NCBI RefSeq assembly: GCF_009665255.1
Contig: NZ_CP035687.1
Location: 682,001-746,000, forward strand
Length of the DNA stretch: 64,000 nucleotides
DNA from: Vibrio metoecus
GTDB taxonomy: Bacteria; Pseudomonadota; Gammaproteobacteria; Enterobacterales; Vibrionaceae
Reading direction: 5' to 3'
In this document: positions 9,214 through 18,482 of the stretch, piece by piece
Layout of the letters: each line of letters begins with the position of its first letter
Position numbering within the stretch: position 1 is the stretch's first letter
The notes under the pieces: model-generated
What the model was told of the DNA's origin: nothing
Seen by the model: the letters and a program-made list of their open reading frames with translations, nothing else
The model's database searches: none
Translations under genes and position numbers: made by a program

Positions 9214-11763
9214 TTAATGAGTAGAACAACTCGCGGCACCGAGGTCTTTCCATACCCCCCACTGACCTGATTTGCTTGGGTCTTCACCGCGGGTCCACCA
9301 TTTGGCTTCCCACGTTTTTCCTGCCCAAGTCACTTGCTGACCGCCAGTGTAGATGCTTTCGGCATTCCACAAGTTGGTACAAGCATCACCACCTGTTCCT
9401 GCCTTTTTCTCAACCAATACGGAGGCTGAAGCTTTACTCGTGGCTTTCCCATCACTCACCGTTACCGTGAAATCCAATGTGGTGTCTTGCGTATACTCTC
9501 CTGCCACAAAGGTCACTTTTGCTCCTTGTACCGTTGCATTGACACCAACAGGTAAATCCCAAGTAAAGCTCAACGGATCTTGATCTGCATCGCTCGACGC
9601 GGAAGCATCGACCACCACTGTTGCTCCGGCTTTGACTGATGCAGGAGCAGAAACTGCCGCAACAGGTGCCGTGTTCACAGGTGTGGTGGACTTCGGATTG
9701 ACGGTGACCACCACAGTATCGGTTGCCGTAGCACCTTTGTTGTCTGTCACGGTCAGTTTGAAAGTAAGCGTCTGCTTCTCTGTCACTTCTGCAGCGTTAA
9801 AAGTCGCTTTAACACTGTTTGCCCCCGTCAAGGTCACTGCAGGACCTGCGGTTTGCTCCCACAAGTAACTTGCAATACTTCCATCACTGTCTTTTGAAGC
9901 GCTGCCATCCAAAGATACGGCGGCTGGCCCCGTAACCGTGATGTCCGCTCCAGCATTGGCAACCGGTGCTTTGTTTGCTGGCGGTGTCGTTGTGCCACCT
10001 GCTAAACCTTCATGCATTGCATTCAGGATGTCACCGTTGTCGGCATCAATTTCCCATGAGAACAGGCCCGCTAAGCCAAGGTTACGTACGTAAGCCCCTT
10101 TTGCTTTCACTGAGCGATCATCATCAAAAGTGACAAGCTGACCTGTAGTACGGTTCCAAACCCAAGGCGCTTCCGCTTGCTCATCGTAGCCGTATTCAAA
10201 ACCATTCACGCCCGTTTTATTGGCACCCAGCATGAAGTTTTTAACGCCTTTGTAATCAATGACACCCGCTTCCCAAACACCTTGTGCTGTCGTGCCTTTC
10301 AACTTGCCATTACCAACGCCCGTCATTGGATCGTTAGGATCTTTAAGCGAGGCAGGAGTCACCCCTTCCCAACCACGGCCATACATTGCTGCGCCCACGA
10401 CAAGTTTGCTTGGTGGAACCCCTTGAGCCAGCAGCAGTTGAATACCGTTATCGGTCGTGTAAGCTGGGCCTTTGTACGGCTCGCCATTTTCATCCACGCC
10501 TTTACCATCACATTGACCAGGGCGCATGAACGAGCCACAGTTCAGCGCCGTTTGGTGGCCCAGTACGTTGTTCCAACCACCGTAGAAGTCATAAGTCATT
10601 GCGAAGATATAATCCATGTACTGAACGGCTTGGCCATAGTTCACATCTTCAATCTTGTCATGACCAACACCGATAGCCGACGTCAGTTCATATTTACGAC
10701 CCGTTTCCGCTTCAAGCTCATCAAGCATAGCGCGCAGCTCTGCCATCAAGGCTACGTAAGCTGGGCCATCTTTTACCGGATCGCCAAGATCAGCCGCTTG
10801 ACCGCCGCCGCCCGGGTATTCCCAGTCAATATCCACACCATCGTAGAATTTCCATGTTTTCAGGAAACGTTTCACAGAAGCGACAAACACATCGCGCTTC
10901 GCTTTATCGGTAAAGCTGAAGAAGGGATCAGAGAGTGTCCAGCCACCGATCGATGGGATGATTTTCAGATCAGGATACGTTTTTTTCAGCGCCATCAACA
11001 TGGCGTAGTTACCTTTGATCGGTGAACTGTACTGATGACCCGCTTGTGGGAAACTCTTTTGATAAGCAGCCCATGGATCGTGAATGACCACTTCAAAATC
11101 TGGCACACCTTTACATGCAGTTTGCAGAGCGTTAAAACTGTTACCGCCAACCGATTTCAACGATTCATTTTGACCACAGATCGGAATAAAACCATACAAA
11201 ATATGCGTTAGGTTCTGCCCTGGGATGTTATCTACCGTAAACTTACGATCATAAATACTCCATTCAACAAAATAAGTGCCAACCACGGTATTCTGCGGTG
11301 TAGTGTAAGGCTTGTTGTTAGGGTCAACGTTCATTTTCAATGGCTTGAGGTGTGAACCATCGGTATCCGCAATTGTGATTTCGCTTGGTGTACTCTTAGT
11401 ACAACCAGTGGCATCACACGCTTCAACCATCAATTGATATACACCGCCCTTAGGATAGGTAAATTGCGCTGTGGTTTGGCTACCGTTGATTGGACCAGAA
11501 GCGACTTCCACACCATCAAAATAAATCTTATAAGTGTTGCCAGTTTCACCGCTCCATTGATTGAATTTAAGTGTGATCGGTGCTTGGTCGTGGTATTTCA
11601 CCATCTGGTTGTAACCCGCCGTGCTTTCCATCGCGAGTTCAATTTTCGAGAATTGCAGATTGTTCGACCCATACACGTCAACACTAGGAGCCGAGGGTGC
11701 TGCCATTACCATGCCCGAAAGAGCACAGGCAATACTTGCGGCGCACAGAGTAATTCGATTCAT
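9214..11763 (-). CDS. chiA2: Secreted chitinase ChiA-2 (GH18)
   Basis: Extracellular endochitinase (849 residues) that cuts beta-1,4-N-acetylglucosamine chains. It has a signal peptide (1-21), a ChiA-type N-terminal fibronectin-like domain (~25-135), and a GH18 TIM barrel (~160-585) with the DGVDIDWEYP motif at 308-317 (D311, D313, catalytic acid E315). The SIGGWTLSDPF and MTYDFYGGW barrel strands are also visible. Two PKD/Ig-like domains follow (~598-690 and ~698-785), then a C-terminal CBM5/12 chitin-binding domain (~795-846; LWNAESIY, WEAKWWT). This matches the major V. cholerae chitinase ChiA-2. In V. cholerae such genes are chitin-induced through ChiS and TfoX (known), but I cannot identify the operator by eye. 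Confidence 0.95.
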   Translation of the reverse strand: MNRITLCAASIACALSGMVMAAPSAPSVDVYGSNNLQFSKIELAMESTAGYNQMVKYHDQAPITLKFNQWSGETGNTYKIYFDGVEVASGPINGSQTTAQFTYPKGGVYQLMVEACDATGCTKSTPSEITIADTDGSHLKPLKMNVDPNNKPYTTPQNTVVGTYFVEWSIYDRKFTVDNIPGQNLTHILYGFIPICGQNESLKSVGGNSFNALQTACKGVPDFEVVIHDPWAAYQKSFPQAGHQYSSPIKGNYAMLMALKKTYPDLKIIPSIGGWTLSDPFFSFTDKAKRDVFVASVKRFLKTWKFYDGVDIDWEYPGGGGQAADLGDPVKDGPAYVALMAELRAMLDELEAETGRKYELTSAIGVGHDKIEDVNYGQAVQYMDYIFAMTYDFYGGWNNVLGHQTALNCGSFMRPGQCDGKGVDENGEPYKGPAYTTDNGIQLLLAQGVPPSKLVVGAAMYGRGWEGVTPASLKDPNDPMTGVGNGKLKGTTAQGVWEAGVIDYKGVKNFMLGANKTGVNGFEYGYDEQAEAPWVWNRTTGQLVTFDDDRSVKAKGAYVRNLGLAGLFSWEIDADNGDILNAMHEGLAGGTTTPPANKAPVANAGADITVTGPAAVSLDGSASKDSDGSIASYLWEQTAGPAVTLTGANSVKATFNAAEVTEKQTLTFKLTVTDNKGATATDTVVVTVNPKSTTPVNTAPVAAVSAPASVKAGATVVVDASASSDADQDPLSFTWDLPVGVNATVQGAKVTFVAGEYTQDTTLDFTVTVSDGKATSKASASVLVEKKAGTGGDACTNLWNAESIYTGGQQVTWAGKTWEAKWWTRGEDPSKSGQWGVWKDLGAASCSTH

Positions 11764-12196
11764 AAGTTATATCTCTCTTTCCTTAGATGTTTCACTTTTA
11801 TCAATGACTGCTAACACACCTATAAATGGCGTGAAGGCATCGATTGTCAGTATCTGAGAGACTTTTTTATTTGCGAAAAAAAATTAATCACTTTTCGAGT
11901 CATAAGTCGCTAATTTTCCGAAATCAGCGAGAAGTTGCAGAAATTAAGCAATCTTGAGTCAAGAATTTAGAATTTTGACAAAACAAATTGGCATTCATTA
12001 TTGATTTACGCTATCAGACCGCTCGTTTTCAGAATATTTACCTTATATTGTACGAAATGTATTCTGATTGATTTTTCTGTTAAGTTTCAGTGAATTTGCT
12101 TTGCTTTGTGGCGGTCAAACCTTGCCTTTTACTCCTGAAGAGCGCACCCTTTGCCGCACTCGTCACAGAACGAAATACACAAAAAAGGATTGAAAA
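11764..12196. other. Divergent regulatory region of chiA-2 and the DUF2057 gene
   Basis: A 433-base AT-rich region with no gene, placed between two divergent genes. It should contain both promoters, including the chitin-responsive control of chiA-2. A TTGACA hexamer (11975-11980, plus) is a possible -35 element, but no well-spaced -10 follows it. No CRP-like palindrome was found. Confidence 0.5.
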
Positions 12197-12832
12197 ATGA
12201 AACCTATGCAACGTCTCACTTGCTTGCTCGCCCTTTGCTTTGCCGCATCAGCAAGCGCCAAAGTGACCATGGATATTCCCGATACGATTGATCTACTGGT
12301 TGTAAACGGAGAAAGCCCGAAACTCTCCGGTGGCTTTTTTGACGCCACGAAAAAGCTTGAACTAGAAGATGGTGAGCAGCAAATCGTCTTTCGTTATGTA
12401 CCATATTTCAGCCAAGGTAATGATCGCATCATCATTGAGAGTGAAGTGGTGATTGCCACTTTTGATGCGGCTAACCAAGAGCTCAATTTTGATATGCCCA
12501 AATATCGTGATGCTCCGCAGGCAACTAAAGCGATCAAAAACATGCAGTGGCGACTGGTTGACCAACAAGGTAAAGCAGTTGAGCTGCGTCAGGATCGCCT
12601 AATCAAAGATGGCATGCAGATTGGACGTAATTTTGAATTTGAAGCTTCTGAATATAATAAAAAAAGCGGCGTGGCAGCATTAACTAGCTCGATCACGGTT
12701 CAACCAATGGCTCAGCAAGAGATTTCCAATGCAACCGCCATGGCAGCGGCTGAAGAGATGCTGCATTTTTGGTACAACAAAGCCGATGTAGAGACAAAAG
12801 CTCGCTTTAAAACCTTTATTAATCAACAGTAA
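12197..12832 (+). CDS. DUF2057 (UPF0319, YccT/CsgI-like) periplasmic protein
   Basis: A 211-residue exported protein. It has a signal peptide (cleavage near ASASA-KVTM) and then a single DUF2057 domain. The VTMDIPDTIDLLVVNGE opening, the LEDGEQQIVFRYVPYF block and the YRDAP segment are family hallmarks. E. coli YccT (CsgI) inhibits curli assembly; a similar role here is not established, and I see no curli genes nearby. An AAAAAAGGATTG ribosome region supports ATG 12197. A strong terminator follows. Confidence 0.85.
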   Translation: MKPMQRLTCLLALCFAASASAKVTMDIPDTIDLLVVNGESPKLSGGFFDATKKLELEDGEQQIVFRYVPYFSQGNDRIIIESEVVIATFDAANQELNFDMPKYRDAPQATKAIKNMQWRLVDQQGKAVELRQDRLIKDGMQIGRNFEFEASEYNKKSGVAALTSSITVQPMAQQEISNATAMAAAEEMLHFWYNKADVETKARFKTFINQQ

Positions 12833-12879
12833 AGACTTTTTTCTGCTGATTACTCTACGCAAGGCGGAATACAAAACTA

Positions 12880-12906
12880 AACGAGGCCTCAAGGGCCTCG
12901 TTTTTT
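12880..12906 (+). terminator. Terminator after DUF2057 gene
   Basis: AACGAGGCC (12880-12888) pairs with GGCCTCGTT (12894-12902) around TCAAG, followed by a T6 run. A typical intrinsic terminator, placed before the convergent transporter gene. Confidence 0.9.
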
Positions 12907-12928
12907 ATCCTTCAATACACCAGTTAAC

Positions 12929-14317
12929 TTACTGCCAAAATAGCATCGCAATCGCGGTGAGCAGTCCAATACACGCAATATTGAGATAAAGCCCAACGCG
13001 CATCATCTCGCTCTGCTTAATATGACCTGATGCAAACACAATAGCATTCGGCGGGGTTGCCACTGGCAGCATAAAGGCGCAGGAGGCCGCAACCGCAATC
13101 AATACCGATAAGAGCACAGGTGACATGCCAAACGCTTCTGCTACGGTGGCAAAAACAGGGATCAGCAGAGCCGCACTAGCTGTGTTACTCGCAAACTCCG
13201 TTAAAAACACCACAAAGGTTGCCACCACTAGAATCACTACGAAAATCCCCATATGGGAAACCATATCGCTCAAAGCGTTGGCTAAAAATACACTGGTTCC
13301 GGTCTGTTTCAGCACATTACTCAAACACAGACCGCCACCGAACAGCAGCAATACGCCCCAATCAGCGGTTTTCTGGATCTCTTTCCAATGCACAACACGT
13401 GCAAAACTGAGCATTAAAATCGCCCCTAGCGCCACCAGCGTATCAAAGCTTTTGAAACCACCCAGCGCAGCGTTAATTGGGCTACTGAAAATCCATAAAA
13501 ATACGGTTAAACCAAAGATGCCAAGGGTGACAACTTTGCCTTTATCCCAATTAACAGGAGTATGATCCAATTCAAACGTGCCATTGAGAGTCGGCTTTAA
13601 CAGGAAGTAAAGGATTGCAATCGCCATTGGCAACATCATCATCGCCGTCGGTAAACCAAACTTCATCCAGTCAGTAAACGAAAGTCCGACTTCAGCCGCT
13701 GCAATCGCATTCGGAGGACTACCAACCAGAGTCGCGATACCGCCAATACTTGCGCTGTATGCGACGCCCAACAGAACAAACACGTAAGTGCTGCGTTGTT
13801 TGTCTGCATCGACTTTACTTAATACCCCCAACACCAGAGGCAGCATCATCGCAGCTGTGGCGGTATTGCTGATCCACATCGAGAGCACTGCGGTAACACC
13901 AAACAGCATAAAAACCGCCACGCTCATTTTGCCTTGCGCCATTGCGAGGACTTTATCGGCAATCACTTTATCCAGTCCTTGATGGTGCATAGCTGCTGCC
14001 AGTGCAAAACCACCTAAAAATAGGAAAATGATCGAGTTGGCAAAGTTATTCAGCGCCGCTTGGGTTTCGAAAATACCGAAAAAAACCGCCATCACGGGGA
14101 CAAGAATCGCGGTAACCGTCACGTGCAGCGCTTCGGTTAACCAAAGCACCGCAATGAAGGCGAGCATACTGATCCCCAACACCACATTGTGTTCAAAGGG
14201 GAGAAAATGGTAGAGCGCGAGAAAGAGTGCAACATCCGCCAAAACAATCAGGCTGTTACGATGAAGGAACCATTCTCGGGTATTGGTGGGCAGAGGGACA
14301 CTATCGTTTCTGTTCAT
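12929..14317 (-). CDS. Na+-coupled dicarboxylate transporter VcINDY (DASS/SLC13)
   Basis: Inner-membrane sodium:succinate (C4-dicarboxylate) symporter of 462 residues, the bacterial model of the DASS family. It works as a dimer by an elevator mechanism. With the start at ATG 14317, the two signature SNT motifs appear as SNTATAAMMLP (S150-N151-T152) and SNTASAALLIP, the numbering recalled for the crystallised VcINDY. The duplicated helical-hairpin architecture and the GSPPNAIA and ATPPNAIVFA loops are visible. An AAGGAAAA ribosome site precedes this ATG; an upstream in-frame extension to 14362 lacks one. The promoter region is shared with the divergent AEC carrier gene. Confidence 0.95.
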   Translation of the reverse strand: MNRNDSVPLPTNTREWFLHRNSLIVLADVALFLALYHFLPFEHNVVLGISMLAFIAVLWLTEALHVTVTAILVPVMAVFFGIFETQAALNNFANSIIFLFLGGFALAAAMHHQGLDKVIADKVLAMAQGKMSVAVFMLFGVTAVLSMWISNTATAAMMLPLVLGVLSKVDADKQRSTYVFVLLGVAYSASIGGIATLVGSPPNAIAAAEVGLSFTDWMKFGLPTAMMMLPMAIAILYFLLKPTLNGTFELDHTPVNWDKGKVVTLGIFGLTVFLWIFSSPINAALGGFKSFDTLVALGAILMLSFARVVHWKEIQKTADWGVLLLFGGGLCLSNVLKQTGTSVFLANALSDMVSHMGIFVVILVVATFVVFLTEFASNTASAALLIPVFATVAEAFGMSPVLLSVLIAVAASCAFMLPVATPPNAIVFASGHIKQSEMMRVGLYLNIACIGLLTAIAMLFWQ

Positions 14318-14630
14318 TATTATTTTCCTTATGAGGGCCTTTAGGCGACGCCATGATCCCACAGATTTAAACAGAAAAGATAATTATCATTGCAAAATTG
14401 TTAAGCTTATCAAAAGCGCGATTACAAATTTAACATATTGAAATGATTTGAAATTCATTGTTGGAACACTTTGTAATCAGGAAAGTTATGCAAGCGTTTA
14501 AAACCTATTCACCAATTGGATACTAGATGCACAAAAATCGCTCACTGAGAATTGCCGCAAATTCCAATTTGTCTTCACCGCGATCTGTGGAAGAATGCAA
14601 AGCTTGCGAGCGTATATCCAAAGGATTGAT
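14318..14630. other. Divergent promoter region, VcINDY / AEC carrier
   Basis: 313 bases with no gene, AT-rich around 14380-14470, between two divergent carrier genes. Promoters for both must lie here. No clear operator palindrome was recognised. Confidence 0.45.
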
Positions 14631-15587
14631 ATGACAGATATCATTGCTCAATTACAGTTTTCCGCCACCATCACAGGCCCGATCTGCCTTATGCTCGGCT
14701 TAGGCGTGTTTTTTAAACGGATTAACCTGATCAATGAGAATTTTATTGAAGTCGCATCGCGGATTGTTTTTCAGGTCACCCTCCCAGCGATGTTATTTTT
14801 GAGCATCGTCAGTTCAAAACACGATTTTTCATCTAGCACTTCTTTAGTGCTTTACAGCCTAACAGCCAATATTCTGTTTTTTCTCTTTACTCTATTCAGC
14901 ACTCGAAAGCTGATCGACAGGCCTCATGATTGGGGAGTGATAACGCAAGGTGGATTTCGAGCCAACACCGCGATTATTGGATTGGCTTATGTTGCCAACA
15001 CTTATGGCAACGCGGGGGTCGCCCTTGCGGCTATCTACGTCGCCTCGACCACGGTTTTGTTCAACATTCAGGCGGTGATTGCTCTCACACCACGTGGAGA
15101 AAGTAATGGTTGGCAAGCGGGAAAATTGATGTTTAAAACACTGACCAAAAACCCGTTGATCATCTCTATCCTACTTGGTTTTCTATGCTATCTCGCCAGT
15201 GTACCAATTCCTAAAATTGTGACTGATGCTGGCCACTACTTCGCCAATATGACCCTGCCATTAGCCCTGCTTTGTACTGGTGGTTCACTGAATCTCAACT
15301 CTTTGAAAGACGATCGTAACTCCGCTTGGTTTGCAACCGGTTATAAGCTAATTCTCTCGCCTTTACTGATTACTGGTGGCGCTTGGCTACTTGGCTTTCG
15401 AGGCTTAGATCTCGGCCTACTCTTTTTGATGACATCCGCACCCACCGCGGCAGCCAGTTATGTGATGGCAAGAGCCATGGGTGGAAATGCGACACTGGCA
15501 GCCAATATTATTGCCCTGACCACCGTGTTTTCACTGTTTACCTGTACGCTTGGTATTTTCCTGCTTTCTAGTTTTGGAGTGATCTAA
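14631..15587 (+). CDS. AEC-family (auxin efflux carrier-like) transporter
   Basis: A predicted inner-membrane carrier of the bile/arsenite/riboflavin (BART) superfamily, AEC family (318 residues). It has about ten hydrophobic helices in two halves. The GPICLMLGLGVFFKRINLINE opening is typical of AEC proteins, as are GGFRANTAIIGLAYVANTYG and the APTAAASYVMARAMGGN segment in the second half. Bacterial members move malonate, malate or other carboxylates. ATG 14631 has an AAAGGA site; the upstream ATG 14595 does not. The divergent dicarboxylate transporter hints at an organic-acid substrate, but this is only inference. Confidence 0.85.
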   Translation: MTDIIAQLQFSATITGPICLMLGLGVFFKRINLINENFIEVASRIVFQVTLPAMLFLSIVSSKHDFSSSTSLVLYSLTANILFFLFTLFSTRKLIDRPHDWGVITQGGFRANTAIIGLAYVANTYGNAGVALAAIYVASTTVLFNIQAVIALTPRGESNGWQAGKLMFKTLTKNPLIISILLGFLCYLASVPIPKIVTDAGHYFANMTLPLALLCTGGSLNLNSLKDDRNSAWFATGYKLILSPLLITGGAWLLGFRGLDLGLLFLMTSAPTAAASYVMARAMGGNATLAANIIALTTVFSLFTCTLGIFLLSSFGVI

Positions 15588-15717
15588 TCACCACAGGTGA
15601 GCACTGGATCGCAAATTCTCTCTTAGGGTTAAGTGCAAAGGTAAAAAACGACATAAATCAATAGAATTGAGATTTGAATGGCGTAATGTCGGCTTTTTTA
15701 TTTTGCCGAGTGTCGTT

Positions 15718-16743
15718 ATGTCAAACCATCAGAAAATCGCTAGCCTTGAGCTTGGGCGAGTAATCGCCATGCTGGCAATTATTGCTTTGCATTGCCAACT
15801 TTTTACCAGTTATTGGTACACCAATGAAGAACCATGGGTGGCCTACTTATTTAACCAATCCACCCGTTTTGCTGTTCCACTGTTTTTCCTTATTTCGGGC
15901 TATTTGCTCCAACCCAAACTCAGCCAGAACCCAATGCAAACCTTGCGTAATTACTGCTCACCATTACTGAGGATATGGGTGATTTGGAGTGTGATTAGCC
16001 TATTGATGCCCTTCAATCTCGGAGTGGTAGTTAATCAAGGCTACCTCGCTGAGCGTTCAGGCTATTGGGGATTTTTGCTACAACACCCACTTAACTCACT
16101 GTTTGAAGGCGGGCTTGTACACCTTTGGTTTTTACCTGCACTGATGATTGCGGTTGCCATCATGGCACTGTTGATCCGCCAACAAAAAACACACTGGATG
16201 CTACCGTTTGCCATCGGGTTATACCTCTACGGTGAATTTGCAGGAAGCAGCGCCGTCGTCACTGGCATGAGCGCGCCCATCTATACTCGTAACGGCCCAT
16301 TTTTCAGCACTTTGTTTGTCGTGGTCGGTTATCTGATTCGTGAAAGGCGCATCCTGTGGCAAGCGCGCTCTGCATTGTTATTGGCGATGCTAGGAATGGC
16401 TTTTCACTTCGTTGAAGCCTATGGCTTACATCAACACGGGCAGGTGTTTAACACCAATGATTATCTGTTTGGCACCGCTTTGTGGGCGATTGGGCTATTT
16501 CTTTTCCTGCTCGCCAAACCCGATTTAGGTCGAAAACCTTGGGTATTTTCACTGTCACAAAGCATCCTCGGCTTTTACATCAGCCACCTTTTAATGGTTA
16601 TCGTAATGATGAACCTCGCTGGTATTTTAGGCCTAGCAGGCTTGCAGAAAGACGCACTGATCCTATTTGGCACTTTGATCACCACTTATCTGCTCGTGAA
16701 AGGCATAGAACGTACACCACTTAAGCACCTGTTATTTCGATAG
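15718..16743 (+). CDS. Membrane acyltransferase, acyltransferase-3 family (WecH/YiaH-like)
   Basis: A polytopic membrane O-acyltransferase of 341 residues. The SLELGRVIAMLAIIALHC opening contains the conserved early R and H of the acyltransferase-3 family. The STRFAVPLFFLISGYLL segment matches the family's second motif, and about ten hydrophobic helices follow. The organisation resembles E. coli YiaH/WecH, which O-acetylates enterobacterial common antigen; the acceptor here is unknown. ATG 15718 is the start consistent with homologues; the longer frame from 15667 adds an unlikely N-terminus. It is a single gene closed by a strong terminator. Confidence 0.8.
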   Translation: MSNHQKIASLELGRVIAMLAIIALHCQLFTSYWYTNEEPWVAYLFNQSTRFAVPLFFLISGYLLQPKLSQNPMQTLRNYCSPLLRIWVIWSVISLLMPFNLGVVVNQGYLAERSGYWGFLLQHPLNSLFEGGLVHLWFLPALMIAVAIMALLIRQQKTHWMLPFAIGLYLYGEFAGSSAVVTGMSAPIYTRNGPFFSTLFVVVGYLIRERRILWQARSALLLAMLGMAFHFVEAYGLHQHGQVFNTNDYLFGTALWAIGLFLFLLAKPDLGRKPWVFSLSQSILGFYISHLLMVIVMMNLAGILGLAGLQKDALILFGTLITTYLLVKGIERTPLKHLLFR

Positions 16744-16760
16744 CAATAAGCGTGAAACCA

Positions 16761-16790
16761 CAAAGGGAGCGAACGCTCCCTTTGCTTTTT
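16761..16790 (+). terminator. Terminator after acyltransferase gene
   Basis: CAAAGGGAGC (16761-16770) pairs with GCTCCCTTTG (16775-16784) around GAAC, followed by CTTTTT. Confidence 0.9.
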
Positions 16791-16804
16791 ACCGGAAATA
16801 GTAC

Positions 16805-16923
16805 TTATCCCCAAACGACTTGGAGTTGCAGGTAGGCGGCAAGTGGGTTCATCCCCATGAGCATAGACAAACTATGTGATTGGGTTGAACGAACGAAGCC
16901 AACACCGCTGCAGCTTCAAGTAG
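16805..16923. repeat. ERIC-like (IRU) intergenic repeat
   Basis: An imperfect palindromic unit of about 110-120 bases. The terminal inverted repeats are CGACTTGGAGTTGCAG (16816-16831) and CTGCAGCTTCAAGTAG (16908-16923), 13 of 16 pairing. The interior carries the two conserved ERIC core segments: ATCCCCATGAGC, and a stretch near 16870-16891 (ACTATGTGATTGGGTTGAAC) close to the sequence of the classical ERIC2 primer. This form is common in Vibrio genomes. Its right end overlaps the 3' end of the MAPEG gene. Confidence 0.8.
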
Positions 16924-17317
16924 GAAGGGGATAGAAGAACTTGCTATAAGGCAATTCCCATAAGTTTAACACCATCAGCACCACTAAGCAGCCAAAAGTG
17001 AGCTGCATACCGCGCACACGATTAGGAATGGTGGCTTTAAACATCGAATCAGCGTGTAACACCCGCCCTACCACAAAGGCCACGCCGAGTGCGTGAATCC
17101 ACCACACATTAACCCCATTCATTTCAGCTAAACCGAGTAGGATTAGGAAAATGGGAATGTATTCCGTCGCATTACTCTGCGCACTGCGCGCCCGGACTAA
17201 GGCATCCACACCACCATCGGCAAACAGCACCTGATGTTTACGCCGCTGACGAATCACCTGTACGGCTAAATAAATCAACCAGCCGCACAGCACGACGGCA
17301 TATCCTGTTGTGACCAT
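16916..17317 (-). CDS. MAPEG-family membrane protein
   Basis: A small integral membrane protein (133 residues) of the MAPEG family (membrane-associated proteins in eicosanoid and glutathione metabolism). ARSAQSNATEYIPIFLILLGLAE and GRVLHADSM are characteristic, and four hydrophobic helices fit the fold. Bacterial members may have glutathione transferase or peroxidase activity, not shown for this one. The last codons and the stop lie in the ERIC repeat, so the C-terminal PYSKFFYPLPT tail is partly repeat-derived. A clean start ATG is at 17317. Confidence 0.85.
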   Translation of the reverse strand: MVTTGYAVVLCGWLIYLAVQVIRQRRKHQVLFADGGVDALVRARSAQSNATEYIPIFLILLGLAEMNGVNVWWIHALGVAFVVGRVLHADSMFKATIPNRVRGMQLTFGCLVVLMVLNLWELPYSKFFYPLPT

Positions 17318-17379
17318 AATCTATCCTTATTTCTTATTGGCTTGACGCGATGAGTGTAAGTGCAAATGGGAAAAATAAA

Positions 17380-18480
17380 CTATTGAGTAGCTGGATTAAA
17401 ATCCATAATGCCACCACCCGCTTCATAGTGTTTTTCTATCGCTGCGCGTTGCCTCAATAATTCCTCACTCGGTTTAGCCCATTCACTTTCAGGAATAGGC
17501 TTAGACCACTCCTCAACCTCTTTTGGTAAGTCAACTTTTGCAAGATTATCCGTCCATTCAGATACCCAATAAGGCAACTTCCATCCACTCAGAATATGAA
17601 ATAAGTAATAAAAAAACATCGAGGCGTAAGACACCCAAGGCGCGTTAGAATTAAGAATAAACCAACACTTGGGGCCTTTTTGAAATCTATCACACATCTC
17701 GCGACGGCTCTTGTCAAAATAGGCACGATCCTCTTTGATAAAGGGACTTGGCACCGGGCGTCGAGTGAGTGGCTCATCCATATACATACGCATCGTCTCC
17801 CACATACGCTGTCCATCAGTTACAGAGGCTATCGGGCGTCGCAGTGTCCAGTAATCCTTACCATCTGGCGTAGGAATAGCAAGACCAAAAGTAAAATGCG
17901 TTACCATACTGTTACCTGTAGTGCCTCTATTCAATGCCAGCCAACACACCACCTCTTCCCATGGGGCAATAATCGATTTTTTCTCTCTGTCAGAGTAATA
18001 GCAAATCTCACGGCGTTGTCGATTTAGCCGAATCGGGCGCTGACGGGCAAAATCGATAGACGTGCCGATAATGACCTGACAGCTAACACAAAGTAAAAGA
18101 AAAAAAGCAATAGTTAGTGACACGGCAACGTCATTGAAAGACTCGAGAAATGCGATAAAGAACGAACCGAAGAGTTGCATATCTCGATGACCTACATAAA
18201 ACAAAATCAGCAGAATCACGATGGCAGAAACACTTATCCCAGAACTCATTATCTGCACCTGCCAAGCTTTACCCTGATTGCGTTGCCCAATATCTAGGTA
18301 GGTATCGTTGATTTCCAGAATCTCGGGTGACTGAACTATTGTCTCTGAGGCAATTTTGGCCGAAGGCAACGGTTTAGGTGAAAAAAACACCGCCTCTCCG
18401 GTTAAAAATTTGCGCGTATTGCCAGCCTTAGGCACAAGCTCTTTGAGATCGATATCTTGACTCTTCTTTTTCCAAAACAT
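17380..18480 (-). CDS. tsiV2: TsiV2, immunity protein to VasX
   Basis: A 366-residue inner-membrane protein at the end of the type VI auxiliary cluster. Its position directly after the VasX toxin gene and its membrane topology match TsiV2, which protects V. cholerae from the pore-forming effector VasX. Hydrophobic segments are IMSSGISVSAIVILLILFYV, a long one around SFNDVAVSLTIAFFLLLCVS, and a C-terminal YASMFFYYLFHILSGW. I prefer ATG 18480, two bases after the VasX stop codon; a TTG start at 18498 would overlap the vasX end. A separate promoter inside vasX is known to give toxin-independent immunity expression; I cannot pinpoint it here. Confidence 0.9.
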   Translation of the reverse strand: MFWKKKSQDIDLKELVPKAGNTRKFLTGEAVFFSPKPLPSAKIASETIVQSPEILEINDTYLDIGQRNQGKAWQVQIMSSGISVSAIVILLILFYVGHRDMQLFGSFFIAFLESFNDVAVSLTIAFFLLLCVSCQVIIGTSIDFARQRPIRLNRQRREICYYSDREKKSIIAPWEEVVCWLALNRGTTGNSMVTHFTFGLAIPTPDGKDYWTLRRPIASVTDGQRMWETMRMYMDEPLTRRPVPSPFIKEDRAYFDKSRREMCDRFQKGPKCWFILNSNAPWVSYASMFFYYLFHILSGWKLPYWVSEWTDNLAKVDLPKEVEEWSKPIPESEWAKPSEELLRQRAAIEKHYEAGGGIMDFNPATQ

Positions 18481-18482
18481 AA

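Noticed and set aside
10177..11025. 282-residue open frame antisense to chiA-2
   Set aside because: Antisense shadow of the GH18 domain; its translation has no family signature.
11764..12196. Candidate ChiS or CRP operator for chiA-2
   Set aside because: I could not find a palindrome or repeat good enough to name in this AT-rich region.
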